Of a stretch of DNA of 64,000 nucleotides, positions 37,788-46,988 are shown one piece after another (within the stretch, counting starts at the first letter, position 1; every line of letters begins with the position of its first letter). Made by a program: the position numbers and the translations under genes. The notes below the pieces were generated by a model. The model made no database searches. It saw nothing but the letters and a program-made list of their open reading frames with translations, and was not told the DNA's origin. Source of the DNA: Actinobacillus suis ATCC 33415 (GTDB lineage Bacteria > Pseudomonadota > Gammaproteobacteria > Enterobacterales > Pasteurellaceae); the NCBI RefSeq assembly GCF_000739435.1, contig NZ_CP009159.1, forward strand, positions 682,001-746,000. The letters are read 5' to 3'.

Positions 37788-39590
37788 TTAGCGTACGTAT
37801 CGCAAGTAGCTGGCAAGCAGGCTACGCAAGTTTTCCAACCATTCTTTTTTACCTTGAATACTCTCGAATTGTTGCCAGAGATTGGCTAACACGCCATGAT
37901 TGCGAGGATCTTGCCAGTAAAGGCGTGTTAGGCTGACATAACTTGCTGCCAGCGAACGTTGCGCTAATGCAAACCCTTCTATATTACGCCAATCTTGTTC
38001 GTCCATTTGCAGCTGCACAAGCGGTCGAATTGGCAACATATTTTGCAATTCGGTATAAAACGGCTGTAATGCTAAATCTCTCTCAAATTGGGCGGTAGCT
38101 TGTTTTACAAATCGCTGGCCTTTGGCTGAAATCGGGTAGAGCATCATCGCACTGTGGTAGCCGCTACTGGCTTCTTTTGTCGGGGTAATTTGTACTAACT
38201 GAAAACCGCATTGTTGCCAAAAATGCAACAGAGGTTCCGAGAGCCCAAAGCTGACCGAAACATAATCTACAAGCGGTCGAGTTTGCTGAATTTTTTGCAA
38301 AATAAAGTCAGAAATTAACCGCTTGCCAATCCCTTGCTGTTGCAATTCAGGTTGTACCGCAATACGTGAGATGCGTACCGAACGTAGCTGACAGGCTTCG
38401 AGTAAGTTGCCTTGGAAGCAGAGATATTGTGCGACTAAATTACCTTGTGGGCGGCGTTCTCCCCGCCAAATGGCTTCAGCTAATTCAGGTTCCAAATCAC
38501 CTTCAGGTACAGCCCAAATACCGCCGACTAAACGCTGATGTTCGGAGAAAGAATGTAGTAACTGATCTTGAGCATCAAATAATCGGCGTAAATCGCTAGG
38601 TGTGGTTTTGTAATGTGCTTCCGCCAGTAAATGATAAAATTCAGCATATTGATTGGTTTCGCTTGGTAGCGACATAATCAATAATTCATCAATAAATTGT
38701 TCCAACGGATCATTTTCATCCCAACGTAGCGGTTTAGTCAGTTGCCATTCTCGGTACGGCTTTGTGAGCTGTTGAGGGAGTTTCAGGCTGAAGCCTCGCC
38801 CAGTGCCTTCATAATTATGTGTGGTAGTGGTTAACACCACTTTATCGAAGTAAGCACAGAGTTGATGTAACATCGGCAGCGGCAAACTTGCCGCTTCATC
38901 AATAAATAACCAGCTATTTGCCGCAATTTGGTTAGATGCAATTTTTTGTAACAGGTGATCAGGGGCAAAAAAAGGAATATTCTGCGCAGCAGACTTCCAA
39001 AAACTAGGTAAGACCGAGTGGCTTCTTGCGGTAATCAGTACCGATTCTGTTTTAGCTAACTGCTGAGCTAATTTACCGGCGAGGGTAGATTTGCCTCGCC
39101 CACGAGGTGCGGTAATTAAATGAATAGCTGATGAATCAAGCGGTAATTTTTCAAAGATTTCTTGCTGTTGTTGCGTAAGATTTTCAGCCGCTTGGCATTG
39201 GGGAGGCTGCTTTGGCAAGCTAAAATCCGTTTCTTCCAATGTTTGGAATTGAAAGCCGAATTTTTGTACCAATGCCTTAACGTAGCGATAGAAATTCGGT
39301 GTAGCAATCACCTTACCACTATTCCAACGTTGCGAGTCAAAATCAGGCTGTTGTTCCAACGTATCCCAACTCGGGCAAATGAGATAGAGCGTGCCTTGTG
39401 CCTGAATCGTACCGGCAATAATCGCTAATGCGTCTAAGTTAAGACATACACCGCCTTCAGCGCGCATATCATAAATTGCATAGGGGTATTCTTGCCCCAA
39501 AAACTGTTTGGCTTGGGAGATATTGCCACTATGAATAACAATGCCCCCGTCAAGCGGAGGCATTTCAGCTAAAATCACCAGTTTACGCAT
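37788..39590 (-). CDS. tmcA: tRNA(Met) cytidine acetyltransferase TmcA
   Basis: This 600-residue enzyme acetylates the wobble cytidine-34 of elongator tRNA(Met), using acetyl-CoA and ATP. An RNA-helicase-like module has Walker A TAPRGRGKSTL and the Walker-B-like LFIDEAASLPLPML, and a GNAT domain has VQPELQQQGIGKRLIS. It is slightly shorter than E. coli TmcA (671). It starts next to the ybeY stop on the same strand, so the two are probably co-transcribed. Confidence 0.93.
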   Translation of the reverse strand: MRKLVILAEMPPLDGGIVIHSGNISQAKQFLGQEYPYAIYDMRAEGGVCLNLDALAIIAGTIQAQGTLYLICPSWDTLEQQPDFDSQRWNSGKVIATPNFYRYVKALVQKFGFQFQTLEETDFSLPKQPPQCQAAENLTQQQQEIFEKLPLDSSAIHLITAPRGRGKSTLAGKLAQQLAKTESVLITARSHSVLPSFWKSAAQNIPFFAPDHLLQKIASNQIAANSWLFIDEAASLPLPMLHQLCAYFDKVVLTTTTHNYEGTGRGFSLKLPQQLTKPYREWQLTKPLRWDENDPLEQFIDELLIMSLPSETNQYAEFYHLLAEAHYKTTPSDLRRLFDAQDQLLHSFSEHQRLVGGIWAVPEGDLEPELAEAIWRGERRPQGNLVAQYLCFQGNLLEACQLRSVRISRIAVQPELQQQGIGKRLISDFILQKIQQTRPLVDYVSVSFGLSEPLLHFWQQCGFQLVQITPTKEASSGYHSAMMLYPISAKGQRFVKQATAQFERDLALQPFYTELQNMLPIRPLVQLQMDEQDWRNIEGFALAQRSLAASYVSLTRLYWQDPRNHGVLANLWQQFESIQGKKEWLENLRSLLASYLRYVR

Positions 39591-40081
39591 TATTCTTCAA
39601 TCACTTTTTCTGATATATACGGATCTTCAAAACCTAAACTTTGCATAATCTCGGTTTCTAAGCCTTCCATTTCTTCCGCTTCCGCATCTTCAATATGATC
39701 ATAACCGAGTAAGTGTAGCGTGCCGTGAATTGCTAAATGTGCCCAGTGCGATTCTAAGGAAATTTGTTGCTCTTGCGCTTCTTTTTCCACTACTTGGCGG
39801 CAAATAATCAGATCACCTAATAACGGTAATTCAATGCCTTCCGGCACTTCAAACGGAAATGAAAGCACATTGGTTGGTTTGTCTTTACCACGATAAGTTA
39901 AATTTAACTCGTGGCTTTCCGCTTCGTCCACGATACGAATCGTGATTTCCGTTTCAGGGAAATCTTCGGTTTGTGCTTCGTGCGCTAACGCACGTTGCAC
40001 CCATTGGGTAAATTGTTCTAAAGACGGAAGATCTTCACTGTTCTCTGCGGCAATTTGTAAATCAATAATTGGTGTTGTCAT
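39590..40081 (-). CDS. ybeY: endoribonuclease YbeY
   Basis: This 163-residue metalloenzyme takes part in 16S rRNA 3'-end maturation and ribosome quality control. The zinc motif HxxxHxxxxxH is seen in [15 protein letters not shown] near residue 110. The [10 protein letters not shown] block is also conserved. In E. coli the neighbour is ybeZ; here tmcA follows immediately on the same strand. The moa operon terminator lies just upstream. Confidence 0.94.
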   Translation of the reverse strand: MTTPIIDLQIAAENSEDLPSLEQFTQWVQRALAHEAQTEDFPETEITIRIVDEAESHELNLTYRGKDKPTNVLSFPFEVPEGIELPLLGDLIICRQVVEKEAQEQQISLESHWAHLAIHGTLHLLGYDHIEDAEAEEMEGLETEIMQSLGFEDPYISEKVIEE

Positions 40082-40099
40082 AAATTCTCAATATATAAA

Positions 40100-40145
40100 A
40101 AACGGAATGTTGTCAGATATTATAAACCTTCCGACACATTCCGTG
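40100..40145 (-). terminator. terminator after moaE (moa operon)
   Basis: On the minus strand, ACGGAATGTGTC pairs with the GACAACATTCCGT arm (outer arms 40102-40109 and 40137-40144, inner TGTC/GACA), then TTTTTTATAT. It ends the moaCDE transcript before ybeY. Confidence 0.8.
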
Positions 40146-40161
40146 AATCTAAGGGCGTGAT

Positions 40162-40617
40162 TTATTGCCATTTATCCGCTTCAAGTTGGTCGCTTTCTCT
40201 GCCTTCTATCCAGCGATCGCCGTCTTGTGTGGTTTCACGTTTCCAAAACGGCGCACGGGTTTTAAGGTAATCCATGATAAATTCGTTAGCATGATAAGCA
40301 TCGCTTCGGTGAGCGGAACTTACCCCAACCAACACAATTTCATCACCAGTATGAAGTTGCCCAATACGATGAATCACTGCCACACGTTGTAAATCCCAAC
40401 GGCTACGTGCCTCATCTACAATTTCTTGGAGTGCTTTTTTGGTCATTGCAGGGTAATGTTCCAAATATAAACCGGATACATTATCGCCTAAATTCATTTC
40501 TCGTACTTTGCCGACAAAAAGCGTGGTTGCTCCCACGCTATGATGTTCGCTTAGCCAGTGGTAAATCGCATTTTGATCAAACGTTTCTTGTTGTACTTCG
40601 ATTAACGTAGCGTGCAT
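40162..40617 (-). CDS. moaE: molybdopterin synthase catalytic subunit
   Basis: This 151-residue protein inserts dithiolene sulfur into precursor Z with MoaD. Visible conserved blocks are ATTLFVGKVREMNLGDNVSGLYLEHY, VAVIHRIGQLHTGDEIVLVGVSSAHR and the KTRAPFWKRE motif with its catalytic lysines. It starts directly after the moaD stop codon (40618), so translation is probably coupled. It is last of the moaCDE cluster. Confidence 0.95.
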   Translation of the reverse strand: MHATLIEVQQETFDQNAIYHWLSEHHSVGATTLFVGKVREMNLGDNVSGLYLEHYPAMTKKALQEIVDEARSRWDLQRVAVIHRIGQLHTGDEIVLVGVSSAHRSDAYHANEFIMDYLKTRAPFWKRETTQDGDRWIEGRESDQLEADKWQ

Positions 40618-40863
40618 TTAGCCTCCTGTTACCGGTGGGAAGAATGCTACTTCATCGCCGTCTTTGATTGCACTTTCCAACGGTGAAATGTTTTGGTTAA
40701 TTGCCACTAATAATTTGCCTTTTTCTAATGCTAATTGCCATTTTTTACCTTGCTGGCTTAAATGTTCACGTAGCTGTTCGGCGGTTTCAAACTCAGCAGG
40801 AACGGTTAAAGCATCAACGCCAACCAATTCGCGTACCTGTGCAAAAAATAAAACGTTAATCAT
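40618..40863 (-). CDS. moaD: molybdopterin synthase sulfur-carrier subunit
   Basis: This 81-residue ubiquitin-fold protein ends in the thiocarboxylate-forming Gly-Gly (DEVAFFPPVTGG), the hallmark of MoaD. It receives sulfur and passes it to precursor Z in the MoaE active site. It lies between moaC (21-base gap) and moaE (no gap) on the minus strand. MoeB, which activates it, is not in this window. Confidence 0.95.
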   Translation of the reverse strand: MINVLFFAQVRELVGVDALTVPAEFETAEQLREHLSQQGKKWQLALEKGKLLVAINQNISPLESAIKDGDEVAFFPPVTGG

Positions 40864-40884
40864 ATTTATCCCTAAATGTAATTC

Positions 40885-41361
40885 TTATTCCGCATTAAAT
40901 TCGCCCGATTTACCGCCACTTTTGTGTAGCAAACGAACATTTTCAATCACCATATCTTTTTGTACCGCTTTACACATATCGTAAATCGTGAGTGCAGCAA
41001 CACTGGCAGCGGTTAGCGCTTCCATTTCTACACCGGTTTTACCGGTGAGTTTGCATAGTGATTCGATGCGAACTTGATTGGTTTCCGGCAGAGCTTCAAG
41101 TTGCACTTCAACTTTTGATAGGAGAAGAGGATGGCAAAGCGGAATAAGTTCCCAGGTTCTTTTGGCCGCTTGAATACCTGCTATACGAGCAGTAGCAAAT
41201 ACATCACCTTTGTGATGGTTGCCGGAGATGATCATTTGTAATGTTTCGGCATTCATCGAAATGAATGCTTCGGCACGTGCAACACGGACAGTTTCTTGTT
41301 TCATTGAAACATCAACCATATTGGCTTCGCCGTTGGTGTTTATGTGAGTAAATTGAGTCAT
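40885..41361 (-). CDS. moaC: cyclic pyranopterin monophosphate synthase
   Basis: This 158-residue protein makes cPMP from the MoaA product in molybdenum cofactor synthesis. Family blocks include [36 protein letters not shown] and [23 protein letters not shown] with its active-site residues. It is followed by moaD after 21 bases. Unlike in E. coli, moaB is missing and a repeat element separates it from moaA. Confidence 0.96.
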   Translation of the reverse strand: MTQFTHINTNGEANMVDVSMKQETVRVARAEAFISMNAETLQMIISGNHHKGDVFATARIAGIQAAKRTWELIPLCHPLLLSKVEVQLEALPETNQVRIESLCKLTGKTGVEMEALTAASVAALTIYDMCKAVQKDMVIENVRLLHKSGGKSGEFNAE

Positions 41362-41459
41362 AAGAGTATCTTTTTAATTTTAAAGTATTTTGCAATAAAT
41401 AAAGTAAAAATGACCGCTTGGGTTCCCTTCTGAACCGCCTGAGCGTGTTGCAATTTGTA

Positions 41460-41592
41460 GGAACATTTTTCTTGAGCCGTAGGCGAATCTAAAATGTTCC
41501 GTTAAGCAAATTTCAACTAAGTGAAGAACAGCAGTGAAGTAGGGTTGCCTTTCTTTTGGTTACTTTTCTTTGGCAACGCAAAGAAAAGTAAC
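41460..41592. repeat. compound inverted-repeat element between moaA and moaC
   Basis: The 238-base gap has two separate palindromes. GGAACATTTT (41460-41469) pairs with AAAATGTTCC (41491-41500) with a 21-nt spacer. GTTACTTTTCTTTG (41559-41572) pairs with CAAAGAAAAGTAAC (41579-41592) with a 6-nt loop. The second is of a kind that recurs between genes in many proteobacteria. There is no transposase ORF. The block looks like a non-coding mobile or repetitive element inserted into an otherwise continuous moaA-moaC operon. Confidence 0.65.
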
Positions 41593-41599
41593 AGAGAAA

Positions 41600-42622
41600 C
41601 TAGCCGCCGATTGAGGCGAGATTATTCCGAACGCCGCTATCGCCGATATGCAAATAATGATGTTCCCGTTTGCCTTGTAATGCGGCTTTTAAACGTGCTT
41701 CCAATTGCGCTTGTTGGGTATCTTCCGAGAGTAAATCTCGCAAATCGATGCCTTCCTCACCGAATAAGCAAAGGTGTAATTTACCAAGTGCCGAAACACG
41801 TAGGCGGTTGCAGCTGGCACAGAAGTTTTTCTCATACGGCATAATCAAACCGATTTCGCCCTGGTAATCAGGGTGCGAAAGCACCTTTGCCGGGCCGTCC
41901 GATAATGCTTTTGGCTGTAATTGCCAGCCTTCTTGTAATAAACGTTGCATTACTGACTGACCGGATAAATGTTGCGCTTTGAAAAAACTGTCCATTTCAC
42001 CGGTTTCCATCAGCTCGATAAAACGCATTTGAATCGGTTTATCTTTAATCCAAGCGAGGAATTTATCTAATTCAGGGGCAGTGTATTGCTTCATTAACAC
42101 CGCATTCACCTTGATTTTGCGATAGCCGATTTCAAATGCTCTATCAATGCCTTTTAGGACCGATTGTAGCTTGTTTTCACCGGTAATGAGTTGGAATTGG
42201 CGTGTATCAAGGCTATCTACACTCACGTTAATATCTGTAATGCCGGCTTGCTGCCATAAATCGATATCACGTTCCATACGATAACCGTTAGTGGTTAACG
42301 CCACTTTTTTTATGCCGTTCGTTTGCGAAATGGTATGAGCAATTTCTAAAAAGTCTTTACGTAAAGTCGGTTCACCACCGGTAATACGCACTTTTTCCGT
42401 GCCGAGATCGGCAAAAGCACGCACAATGCGCTGAATTTCAGATACGCTTAAAAATTGCTGCTTGTGTAAAGGCGGTTTATAGCCGTCCGGCAGACAATAA
42501 TTACAGCGAAAATTGCAGACATCAGTCACGGATAAACGTAAATAAACATATTGTCGTTCAAAACGATCAATAAGCTGAGAAACATTATCCGCCCCAATGT
42601 TTTTAATTGGAATGGATTGCAT
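41600..42622 (-). CDS. moaA: GTP 3',8-cyclase MoaA
   Basis: This radical-SAM enzyme of about 340 residues starts molybdenum cofactor synthesis by cyclising GTP. It has the N-terminal iron-sulfur motif CNFRCNYC (CxxxCxxC), the C-terminal cluster [18 protein letters not shown], and the essential Gly-Gly end (ASIGG). The start at 42622 (MQSIPI) has AAGGTG a few bases upstream; the longer frame to 42655 is not supported. It precedes moaC on the same strand, with a repeat between. Confidence 0.95.
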   Translation of the reverse strand: MQSIPIKNIGADNVSQLIDRFERQYVYLRLSVTDVCNFRCNYCLPDGYKPPLHKQQFLSVSEIQRIVRAFADLGTEKVRITGGEPTLRKDFLEIAHTISQTNGIKKVALTTNGYRMERDIDLWQQAGITDINVSVDSLDTRQFQLITGENKLQSVLKGIDRAFEIGYRKIKVNAVLMKQYTAPELDKFLAWIKDKPIQMRFIELMETGEMDSFFKAQHLSGQSVMQRLLQEGWQLQPKALSDGPAKVLSHPDYQGEIGLIMPYEKNFCASCNRLRVSALGKLHLCLFGEEGIDLRDLLSEDTQQAQLEARLKAALQGKREHHYLHIGDSGVRNNLASIGG

Positions 42623-42723
42623 TGGACACCTTTCTAAACACGAGAGGAACAACAATTTCTTGAAATTCCCTTGAATTAGCTACGTATAAGCTAATTACAG
42701 GCATTGCTACCATATTCTTACAG

Positions 42724-42732
42724 ACAAGCGGT
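42724..42732 (+). repeat. single uptake signal sequence
   Basis: A lone ACAAGCGGT followed by TAAATTTAGC in the gap between moaA and torY. It has no inverted partner. Confidence 0.7.
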
Positions 42733-42900
42733 TAAATTTAGCAAAAAATTTGCAAAGCAGATCAGATAAGAAGTTAGGCTCACAAGCTCGGAGTCTGTTG
42801 ATAAATATAAGTTATTGTAGAGGTCGGAGAGGTTTTTCGCAATAGTTAGAAAGTGGTATCGCATTCAGATGGCTAAATTTACATACAAAGCTGACAAAAA

Positions 42901-42963
42901 TTGATTTGGCGCAAATTAATCATTTGGAGGTATGGTAATCTTCACTCTACTCCTAAAGGAGTA
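42901..42963 (+). promoter_or_regulatory. torY upstream region with a NarP-type 7-2-7 site
   Basis: TACTCCT-AA-AGGAGTA at 42948-42963 is an exact match to the NarL/NarP 7-2-7 operator (TACYYMT and its inverse with a 2-base spacer). It ends 32 bases before the torY start and is followed by eight Ts, so it can also be read as a short terminator hairpin. Upstream, TTGATTTGGCGCAA at 42901-42914 is a weak FNR-like site (8 of 10). The remaining gap between moaA and torY (42623-42900) shows only the uptake signal. Confidence 0.5.
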
Positions 42964-42995
42964 TTTTTTTTATTTATAAGTTGTGTGGGGTAAAA

Positions 42996-44114
42996 ATGTC
43001 CAAATTTAAATTATCACTAGTAAGCGGAGTGGTGTGTGTTGTGTTAGGTGCTGCAGCATTGTTTGGCGTACAGTCGGCAATGAAAGCGACAAGTTCTACT
43101 GAATTTTGTGTAAGTTGTCATTCTATGAGCCATCCGCAAGCGGAATGGGAAGGTAGTGTTCATTTTTCTAACCGCAAAGGGATTCGTGCGGAATGTGCGG
43201 ATTGCCACGTCCCTCAAGATGGTTTGCATTATGTAAAAGCTAAAGTTGTTGCATTAAAAGATGTGTGGCATACCTTTGTAACCAATAAATTACCGGATCA
43301 AGAAGCCTATGAAGCGAATCGTTTAGATATGGCGCAACGTGTTTGGGCAGAAATGAAAGAAACCGACTCGGCAACTTGCCGTAGCTGCCATAGCTTTGAT
43401 GCGATGATCATCAGTGAACAAAAAGAAGCAGCGCAAAAAATGCATAAATTGGCACAAGAAACCAATCAAACTTGTATTGACTGCCATAAAGGTATTGCAC
43501 ACTTTATGCCGGAAATGCAAGTAGATAACAGTGCGGCATTAGGTGAATTAACTAAACACGCCGGACAATTTAGTGCGAGCGACAAAACATTGTATAACTT
43601 AGCGATGGCTCCGTCACAAGTCGCACAAGGCGGTGAAATTCGTTTATTACCGTTTGCAGAAGTCTCACAATGGAAAGAGTCCGGTGATAAGGTTGCTGGC
43701 ACAATTAAAGGTTGGCAGCAAGTGGGGGCGGAAAGCATCATTTATATGGGGCTAGGTCAGCGTATTATGGTGGGCTTAGTGGCAGATGAAGCAAAAGACA
43801 AACTCACTGTTCATCAAACAGTTCATGACAATGTAACCAATTCAGATTGGAAAGAAGTGAGCGCTGAAGTGACATTACCAAAAACGGCGTTAACTGCCGA
43901 TATTCAGGCACTTAATCGTTTCGGTGACAATTTAAATCAAACCCATTGTAGCGGTTGCCATGCGCCGATTGGTGCAGATCACTATACGGCAAATCAATGG
44001 ATCGGCGTAGTAAATTCAATGAAAGACCGTACTTCAATGTCAGCAGATGATGTACGTGCGGTAACTATCTATCTACAACGTAACGCAAAAGATGTTGCGG
44101 GTAGTTCACACTAA
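42996..44114 (+). CDS. torY: pentaheme c-type cytochrome TorY/TorC family
   Basis: This protein of about 372 residues has an N-terminal membrane anchor (about 5-25) and five CxxCH heme-binding motifs: CVSCH, CADCH, CRSCH and CIDCH in the NapC/NirT-like half, and CSGCH in the C-terminal monoheme domain. This is the TorC/TorY layout, passing electrons from menaquinol to a periplasmic reductase. The start at 42996 (MSKFKL) has GGGG upstream; the earlier start codon at 42981 is TTG. torZ follows after about 196 bases. Confidence 0.92.
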   Translation: MSKFKLSLVSGVVCVVLGAAALFGVQSAMKATSSTEFCVSCHSMSHPQAEWEGSVHFSNRKGIRAECADCHVPQDGLHYVKAKVVALKDVWHTFVTNKLPDQEAYEANRLDMAQRVWAEMKETDSATCRSCHSFDAMIISEQKEAAQKMHKLAQETNQTCIDCHKGIAHFMPEMQVDNSAALGELTKHAGQFSASDKTLYNLAMAPSQVAQGGEIRLLPFAEVSQWKESGDKVAGTIKGWQQVGAESIIYMGLGQRIMVGLVADEAKDKLTVHQTVHDNVTNSDWKEVSAEVTLPKTALTADIQALNRFGDNLNQTHCSGCHAPIGADHYTANQWIGVVNSMKDRTSMSADDVRAVTIYLQRNAKDVAGSSH

Positions 44115-44182
44115 TTTTATTTAACTTACATGATACCGAGCTTGTATGCCTAAGTCTTAGATAAGGTGTGCAAGCCTGTGGC

Positions 44183-44225
44183 AAGCGGTCAAAATTCACA
44201 AAATTTTTGCAAAATCAGACCGCTT
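44183..44225. repeat. inverted uptake-signal pair between torY and torZ
   Basis: AAGCGGTC (44183-44190) and GACCGCTT (44218-44225) with AT-rich arms. If it terminates, it would lower torZ expression from the torY promoter or require a second promoter for torZ. Confidence 0.75.
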
Positions 44226-44310
44226 ATCACACCGGATAGTAAAGAAATGCGCTATCCCCTCGTGTTTAGAAAGGTGTCAAATTTAACTTAACTTTCAGAG
44301 GGTTATGCAT

Positions 44311-46785
44311 ATGAAAACTCAAGAAAAAATTAATGCAAGTCGTCGTGGTTTTATTAAAAACACTTCTCTCGGCCTTGCAGGGACATCTTTGGCAGGCGGT
44401 GGTGTAAATGCCTTGATTTCAACGGAAGCGGCAGCGGCAGAAATGCAAACTGTGATGACAGCAGCACACTGGGGGGCATTAGGTGTTGTTGTTGAAAACG
44501 GTAAAGTGGTTAAATCTGGTCCTGCGATGCCTTCGTCAATCGAGAATGAACTACAAACGGTTGTACCTGATCAAGTGCACGGTGAAACTCGTGTTAAATA
44601 CCCAATGGTACGTAAAGGTTACTTAGAGGGTAATAAAGATACGACTTTACGTGGTCGTGATGAATGGGTGCGTGTTTCTTGGGATAAAGCGTTTGAATTA
44701 GTTGCAAACGAAATGAAACGTGTGCGTGACGCACATGGCCCAAGTGCAATTTTCGGTGGTTCTTACGGTTGGTATAGCTCAGGTTCACTACATGCAGCCC
44801 GTACGTTATTACAGCGTTATCTAAACATTACCGGCGGTTTTGTTGGCGTGAAAGGCGACTATTCAACCGGTGCGGCACAAGTGATTATGCCACACGTATT
44901 AGGTACGATCGAAGTGTATGAACAGCAAACCAGCTGGGAAGTTGTCTTAGAAAGCACGGATGTTATTGTGTTATGGTCGGCAAACCCATTAAATACGTTA
45001 CGTCTTGCTTGGACTTCAACCGATCAACAAGGTTTGGAATACTTCAAAAAATTCAAAGAAAGCGGTAAACGTATTATCTGTATTGACCCAGTAAGAAGTG
45101 AAAGTTGCGAATATTTAGGTGCAGAGTGGATTCCGGTTCATACAGGTACTGATGTGGCGTTAATGTTAGGTATGGCACATACTTTAGTAACCGAGGATAA
45201 ACACGATAAAGAATTCCTCAAAAAATACACTAAAGGCTACGAACAATTTGAGAAATATTTGTTAGGTACGGAAGATAAACAACCGAAAGATGCACAATGG
45301 GCAAGTAAAATCTGTGGCGTACCGTCAGAAACCATCAAAAAACTGGCATTAGAGCTACAAAGTAAACGTACGATGTTAATGGCTGGTTGGGGTATTCAAC
45401 GTCAACGCCACGGTGAGCAAGGTCACTGGATGTTAGTTACATTGGCATCAATGCTGGGTCAAATCGGTTTACCAGGTGGCGGTTTTGGTTTTAGCTACCA
45501 CTATTCAAACGGTGGTGCGCCGACTGCAACCGGAGGTATTTTAGGAGCGATTTCTGCAAACCCGTCTACTGAAGCGGGCGCAAAAACTTGGTTGGATGAA
45601 ACCTCTAAATTCTCTTTCCCGCTTGCTCGCATTTCCGATGCATTATTAAATCCGGGTAAAACCATTGACTATAACGGCACAAAAGTGACTTATCCGGATA
45701 TTAAAGTAATTTGGTGGTCAGGCGGTAACCCATTTACCCATCACCAAGACACCAATACTTTAGTAAAAGCATGGCAAAAACCGGACAGTGTGTTTGTCAC
45801 CGAATGTCACTGGACACCAACCGCACGTATGGCGGATATTGTTTTACCGGCAACCACAAGTTATGAGCGTAATGACTTAACGATGTCAGGCGATTATTCA
45901 ATGATGAATATTTTCCCAATGAAACAAGTTGTTCCGCCACAATTTGAAGCGAAAAACGACTATGATATTTTTGCAGAGCTTTCAAAACGTGCAGGTAAAG
46001 AACAAGAATTTACCGAAGGTAAGTCAGAAATGGATTGGTTAAAAGGTTTCTATCAAACTGCATTTGATGCGGCACGTAAAAACCGTGTGTTAATGCCTAA
46101 ATTTGAACAGTTCTGGGCGGATAACAAACCAGTTACCTTTAAAGCGACTGAAAAAGCGAAAAAATGGGTACGTTATGAAGAGTTCCGTAACGATCCATTG
46201 CTCAACCCATTAGGTACACCATCAGGCAAAATTGAAATTTTCTCTGATGTAGTGGCGAAAATGAATTACGATGACTGTAAAGGTCACCCAACTTGGATGG
46301 AACACGAAGAGTTCGCTGGTAATGCAACCGCAGAAGCGCCGCTTGCATTAGTTACCCCACACTCAAAATATCGTTTACATAGTCAATTAGCTTACAGCTC
46401 ATTGCGTAAACTTTATGCAGTCAATGATCGTGAGCCGGTATTAATTAATACCGAAGATGCAGCAGCTCGTGGTATTGCAAACGGTGACATCGTGCGTATT
46501 TTCAATAAACGTGGTCAGGTGTTAGCGGGTGCAGTGGTAACAGACGGTATCATTAAAGGTGCGATCGCGTTGCATGAAGGTGCTTGGTATGATCCGATGG
46601 ATCTCGGTAAATCAGAACAGCCGCTTTGTAAAAACGGTAATCCGAATGTGTTAACTCGTGATGAAGGTACTTCTAAATTAGCACAAGGTAACTCACCGAA
46701 TACTGCAACGGTACAAGTAGAGAAATTTACTGGTGTTGCACCGGAAGTCACCGTATTTAAAGAACCGAAATATACACAAGCATAG
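44311..46785 (+). CDS. torZ: trimethylamine N-oxide / biotin sulfoxide reductase TorZ
   Basis: This molybdopterin enzyme of about 824 residues reduces TMAO or related N- and S-oxides in the periplasm. It starts with a twin-arginine signal (SRRGFIKN, residues 11-18, cut after an alanine-rich stretch), and has the DMSO-reductase-family blocks YSSGSLHAARTLLQR with the likely molybdenum serine, and WWSGGNPFTHHQD. TorY upstream supplies electrons. The ATG at 44311 is favoured by the AGAGGG spacing over 44305. The moa genes make its cofactor. Confidence 0.92.
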   Translation: MKTQEKINASRRGFIKNTSLGLAGTSLAGGGVNALISTEAAAAEMQTVMTAAHWGALGVVVENGKVVKSGPAMPSSIENELQTVVPDQVHGETRVKYPMVRKGYLEGNKDTTLRGRDEWVRVSWDKAFELVANEMKRVRDAHGPSAIFGGSYGWYSSGSLHAARTLLQRYLNITGGFVGVKGDYSTGAAQVIMPHVLGTIEVYEQQTSWEVVLESTDVIVLWSANPLNTLRLAWTSTDQQGLEYFKKFKESGKRIICIDPVRSESCEYLGAEWIPVHTGTDVALMLGMAHTLVTEDKHDKEFLKKYTKGYEQFEKYLLGTEDKQPKDAQWASKICGVPSETIKKLALELQSKRTMLMAGWGIQRQRHGEQGHWMLVTLASMLGQIGLPGGGFGFSYHYSNGGAPTATGGILGAISANPSTEAGAKTWLDETSKFSFPLARISDALLNPGKTIDYNGTKVTYPDIKVIWWSGGNPFTHHQDTNTLVKAWQKPDSVFVTECHWTPTARMADIVLPATTSYERNDLTMSGDYSMMNIFPMKQVVPPQFEAKNDYDIFAELSKRAGKEQEFTEGKSEMDWLKGFYQTAFDAARKNRVLMPKFEQFWADNKPVTFKATEKAKKWVRYEEFRNDPLLNPLGTPSGKIEIFSDVVAKMNYDDCKGHPTWMEHEEFAGNATAEAPLALVTPHSKYRLHSQLAYSSLRKLYAVNDREPVLINTEDAAARGIANGDIVRIFNKRGQVLAGAVVTDGIIKGAIALHEGAWYDPMDLGKSEQPLCKNGNPNVLTRDEGTSKLAQGNSPNTATVQVEKFTGVAPEVTVFKEPKYTQA

Positions 46786-46804
46786 TGTTATAAACAGGTA
46801 AAAC

Positions 46805-46842
46805 AAAACGCACTAGAGTTTAAATGCTTTAGTGCGTTTTTC
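46805..46842 (+). terminator. Rho-independent terminator after torZ
   Basis: AAAACGCACTA (46805-46815) pairs perfectly with TAGTGCGTTTT (46830-46840), with a 14-nt loop and a T tail. Confidence 0.85.
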
Positions 46843-46866
46843 TATTCATGCTATAGCTATTTGAAA

Positions 46867-46922
46867 ACAAGCGGTCATTTTCTCAAAATTTTTTGCAAAA
46901 AACTGCTTAAAATCGACCGCTT
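46867..46922. repeat. inverted uptake-signal pair after torZ
   Basis: ACAAGCGGTC (46867-46876) and GACCGCTT (46915-46922) are inverted copies with the usual AT-rich arms, directly behind the torZ terminator. Confidence 0.75.
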
Positions 46923-46988
46923 ATCTAGATTATTCTCCCGAGGTTATAGAATAGCTGTTATAGTTAGCAAAATTTTTAAGGAGAAATG

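Noticed and set aside
41521..41844. 107-residue plus-strand ORF across the moaA 3' end
   Set aside because: It starts in the palindromic repeat and runs antisense through moaA; composition follows the repeat and the moaA shadow.
42623..42860. Possible molybdenum-cofactor riboswitch in the moaA leader
   Set aside because: I compared the minus-strand leader with the E. coli moaA Moco RNA from memory. Only short words such as CTCCGA and the AAGGTG ribosome site agree, and the stems do not line up. An Infernal search with the Moco model would settle it.
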